The translations under genes were made by a program, and so were the position numbers. From an uncultured Bacilli bacterium (lineage in GTDB: Bacteria; Bacillota_I; Bacilli_A; RFN20; DUOF01), in NCBI GenBank assembly GCA_934183255.1, contig CAKPSD010000001.1:310001-374000 (forward strand): 64,000 nt of DNA, read 5' to 3'. Below, one piece after another: positions 62,033 to 64,000 of the stretch. How positions within the stretch are numbered: position 1 is the first letter of the stretch; every line of letters begins with the position of its first letter. The notes under the pieces are model-generated. The model had not been told where the DNA came from, did not search any database, and saw only the letters and a program-made list of their open reading frames with translations.

Positions 62033-62953
62033 TTATTTAGATAAAGCATTTTTTACAGCTTTTAATACTCTATTTGATGATAATGAAGCACCTGTAGCTA
62101 CATCTGTTCCACTTGCTGTGTTAGTTGCACCTAACATAGTGTTAATGTCTGCTAAAGTTTTTCCTTTTAAACCATTTAAGAAAGTATATTTAGCTTTTAA
62201 CCAAGTTTCAGGATTCCATTCTCCTCCAGCTGTACCTGTAAATTCTTTATTTCCAACTACGTATACATTTTCAATTTTTCCTTGTGCATCAACAACTACT
62301 TTAACATTTGCAGTATAAGTTGCTGTACCAATTGTTTCAGTATAAGTTCCTTCTTTATAAGTTACTTCAGCATCACTTAATGTTACAATATGATTTTTAT
62401 AATTGTCATAGTTAGCATCTTTAACATAGTTATTATATCCACCTACATTATAAACTTTTGACATATCCCATCCATATCTTTCTAAAATATTCATCATATG
62501 TACTACACGTCCACCACTTGCACATGATAAGAAAATTGTTTTATCTTTAGGGAAAATTTGCTCAAGTAAAGTTACTGAATAAGTATATTTAGGAGTGTAA
62601 TCCTTATTGAATAATTGTTTTTCAGTAGTAGCACCACTGCTATAAATATCTTCAAAGAATTCAATATGTTCAAATCCTTTAAGTGCTCCACCAGATGATA
62701 ATACTTCTTGGTATCCACGTAAATCAACATATTTAACATCACTTCTACCTAAATACTGATACAAGTTATGTACGTTAATTCCAGAGCATGAATTGCTGTA
62801 ATCATTTGATAAGCATGCACTTCCATCTGTAGTTTCTGCAAGTCTTGCTACAGGTAATTCAGGTAGTTTATCTTTTTTGCCACATCCTGTTACCCCACCG
62901 AATACTAATAATGCTGCTAAAGAAGCAGCTCCAATTTTAAGTCCTTTTTTCAT
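62033..62953 (-). CDS. Lipoprotein with rhodanese-like and FMN-binding-like domains
   Basis: The protein is 306 residues, with signal KKGLKIGAASLAALLVFGGV and lipobox VTGC. Residues about 65-190 are rhodanese-like: VKYVDLRGYQEV, the loop FLSCASGGRVVHMM with a Cys and Arg in the right positions, and KVYNVGGYNNY. The C-terminal third (about 195-306) is like FMN_bind, with TANVKVVVDAQGKIENVYVV and DVATGASLSSNRVL, matching the D-x2-[ST]-G-A-[ST] flavinylation pattern. It may be an extracytoplasmic sulfur or redox protein; the substrate is unknown. Confidence 0.75.
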   Translation of the reverse strand: MKKGLKIGAASLAALLVFGGVTGCGKKDKLPELPVARLAETTDGSACLSNDYSNSCSGINVHNLYQYLGRSDVKYVDLRGYQEVLSSGGALKGFEHIEFFEDIYSSGATTEKQLFNKDYTPKYTYSVTLLEQIFPKDKTIFLSCASGGRVVHMMNILERYGWDMSKVYNVGGYNNYVKDANYDNYKNHIVTLSDAEVTYKEGTYTETIGTATYTANVKVVVDAQGKIENVYVVGNKEFTGTAGGEWNPETWLKAKYTFLNGLKGKTLADINTMLGATNTASGTDVATGASLSSNRVLKAVKNALSK

Positions 62954-63051
62954 AAATTATTTTTCTCCTTTGCCTTTTCTTGCTTATATTTTACTAATTA
63001 ATTTTTTTTAATTCAATTTTTTTAGCCTTTTTTAATTAAATATTGAAAATA

Positions 63052-64000
63052 TTATTTATTTTTTATACCAAAATACATTTTGGTAAACTTAGTTTTGTTT
63101 TTATTATATGGGGGGTATTTCAAATTTACTTCTTTTGAAGCGCTTTTCTTTAAAATACTTTTTTTATGAGAAAATACCTCAAATGATTTTTTACCATGAT
63201 ATGAACCCATGCCACTCAAGCCTACTCCTCCAAAAGGAAGTTTTTCTTCTGTTAAATGCATTATTGTATCATTAATGCATCCTCCTCCAAAAGAAACATT
63301 TTTAATTACTTTTTTATAGTTCTTACCAAAATAATATAATGCTAATGGCTTATCTAAGTCTTTCAAATGGTTAATAACATCGTCTAAATTATTAAATTCA
63401 ATGATAGGCATTATAGGTCCAAATATTTCTTCTTTCATTATTTCATCACTAAATGAAACATTTTCTAATATTGTAGGTTCTAACGTGTTATTTAAGATAT
63501 TACCCCCAAACACTAATTTCTTTTTATCTATTAATGATAATAGTTTATTAGTATATTTTTCATTTATTACATTAGTAAAGTTTTCACTAAGTTTATTTTC
63601 GTTATAATAAAATTCTTGAGTATATTTAATTGCTTGTTTTATAAACTCTCTTTTAATATCACTGTGCACTAAAATATAATCTGGTGCTACACAAGTTTGT
63701 CCAGCATTTAAAAATTTACCCCATACTACTCTTTTAGCAGTTTTACTAACATTGCAATCTTTATCTACAATGCAAGGAGATTTACCTCCTAATTCTAAAG
63801 TCATTGGAGTAAGATATTTAGCTTGTCTAGACATTAAATCTCTCGCAACACTTGGAGATCCAGTATAAAAAACATAATCAAATTTTAAATCAAATAATTT
63901 ATCCATATTTTCTTTAGTATTTTCCATTACATAAATGTATTCATCATTAAATACGCTTAATATATTTTCTATTACTTTAGTAATTTTCGGAGTATTTCTA
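63052..64000 (-). CDS. Aldehyde dehydrogenase, class 3-like (partial, runs off right edge)
   Basis: The frame is open through base 64000, so the N-terminus is missing; at least 315 residues are present, including ITKVIENILSVFNDEYIYVM before an internal Met. Motifs include FTFTG-like YVFYTGSPSVARD, the Glu in LELGGKSP, the catalytic Cys in NAGQTCVAPDYI, and EEIFGPIMPI. The C-terminus PFGGVGLSGMGSYHGKKSFE and a hydrophobic end fit the membrane-associated or fatty-aldehyde class 3 type. It oxidises aldehydes to acids with NAD(P). Confidence 0.92.
   Translation of the reverse strand, partial: RNTPKITKVIENILSVFNDEYIYVMENTKENMDKLFDLKFDYVFYTGSPSVARDLMSRQAKYLTPMTLELGGKSPCIVDKDCNVSKTAKRVVWGKFLNAGQTCVAPDYILVHSDIKREFIKQAIKYTQEFYYNENKLSENFTNVINEKYTNKLLSLIDKKKLVFGGNILNNTLEPTILENVSFSDEIMKEEIFGPIMPIIEFNNLDDVINHLKDLDKPLALYYFGKNYKKVIKNVSFGGGCINDTIMHLTEEKLPFGGVGLSGMGSYHGKKSFEVFSHKKSILKKSASKEVNLKYPPYNKNKTKFTKMYFGIKNK

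Noticed and set aside
1..64000. Use of TGA as Trp (Mycoplasma code)
   Set aside because: Conserved Trp positions are TGG, and asd ends correctly at TGA.

Overview
The window is AT-rich (about a quarter to 30% G+C by eye). It uses the standard bacterial code: Trp is TGG, TAA stops dominate, and TGA and TAG also serve as true stops. Genes are densely packed, have strong GGAGG-type ribosome binding sites, and often overlap or abut. Gram-positive hallmarks are a T-box tyrosyl-tRNA synthetase, many lipobox lipoproteins, MarR- and TetR-controlled ABC exporters, murC, and the DapL/DapF route to diaminopimelate. Together these suggest an uncultured Firmicutes lineage near Bacilli, probably host-associated, that keeps a peptidoglycan wall. 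No rRNA, CRISPR array, transposase or prophage was seen.

Layout. 1-6.4 kb: an ABC system with a beta-helix lipoprotein, an unusual YwaF-type membrane/ABC ATPase fusion and a large permease cut by the left edge. 6.4-12.7 kb: tyrS behind a UAC T-box, three unrecognised helical or coiled-coil proteins, murC, and an exonuclease-BRCT protein. 12.7-14.1 kb: a self-contained RiPP operon made of a radical SAM/SPASM enzyme and, directly at its stop codon, a 39-residue peptide with three tandem Trp pentads. 14.0-18.4 kb: pnuC, galE, and an nrtR-pncB NAD-salvage operon. 18.5-24.4 kb: a MacB-like transporter, a large secreted protein with a duplicated module and a toxin-like tail, and a small candidate immunity protein, with lipoprotein genes around them. 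24.4-33.1 kb: two drug-export systems, one ABC-2 type with TetR and one heterodimeric ABC with MarR, each with visible promoter and operator sites.

33.1-40 kb: an iron alcohol dehydrogenase, thymidine kinase, an M20 peptidase behind two tandem leader-peptide attenuators, a tRNA-Gln, and small membrane proteins. 40-48 kb: an LRR-transglutaminase protein, a MATE exporter with two cyanophycin-synthetase-like ATP-grasp enzymes, a divergent ThyX-like protein, and lipid enzymes. 48-57 kb: a ZIP transporter, an amidohydrolase, a repeat protein, the lysC-asd-dapF-dapL operon, and a natural MnmL-MnmM tRNA-modification fusion. 57-64 kb: an AAA/DUF4143 ATPase, five lipoproteins (two with FMN-attachment-like motifs, two with rhodanese-like domains), and an aldehyde dehydrogenase cut by the right edge.

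The strongest candidates for undescribed biology are the radical SAM peptide operon (12.7-14.1 kb) and the duplicated attenuator (36.2-36.7 kb). In the attenuator, both the hairpins and the alternative pairings are preserved between two diverged copies. All statements are from reading the sequence; no database search or folding calculation was run.
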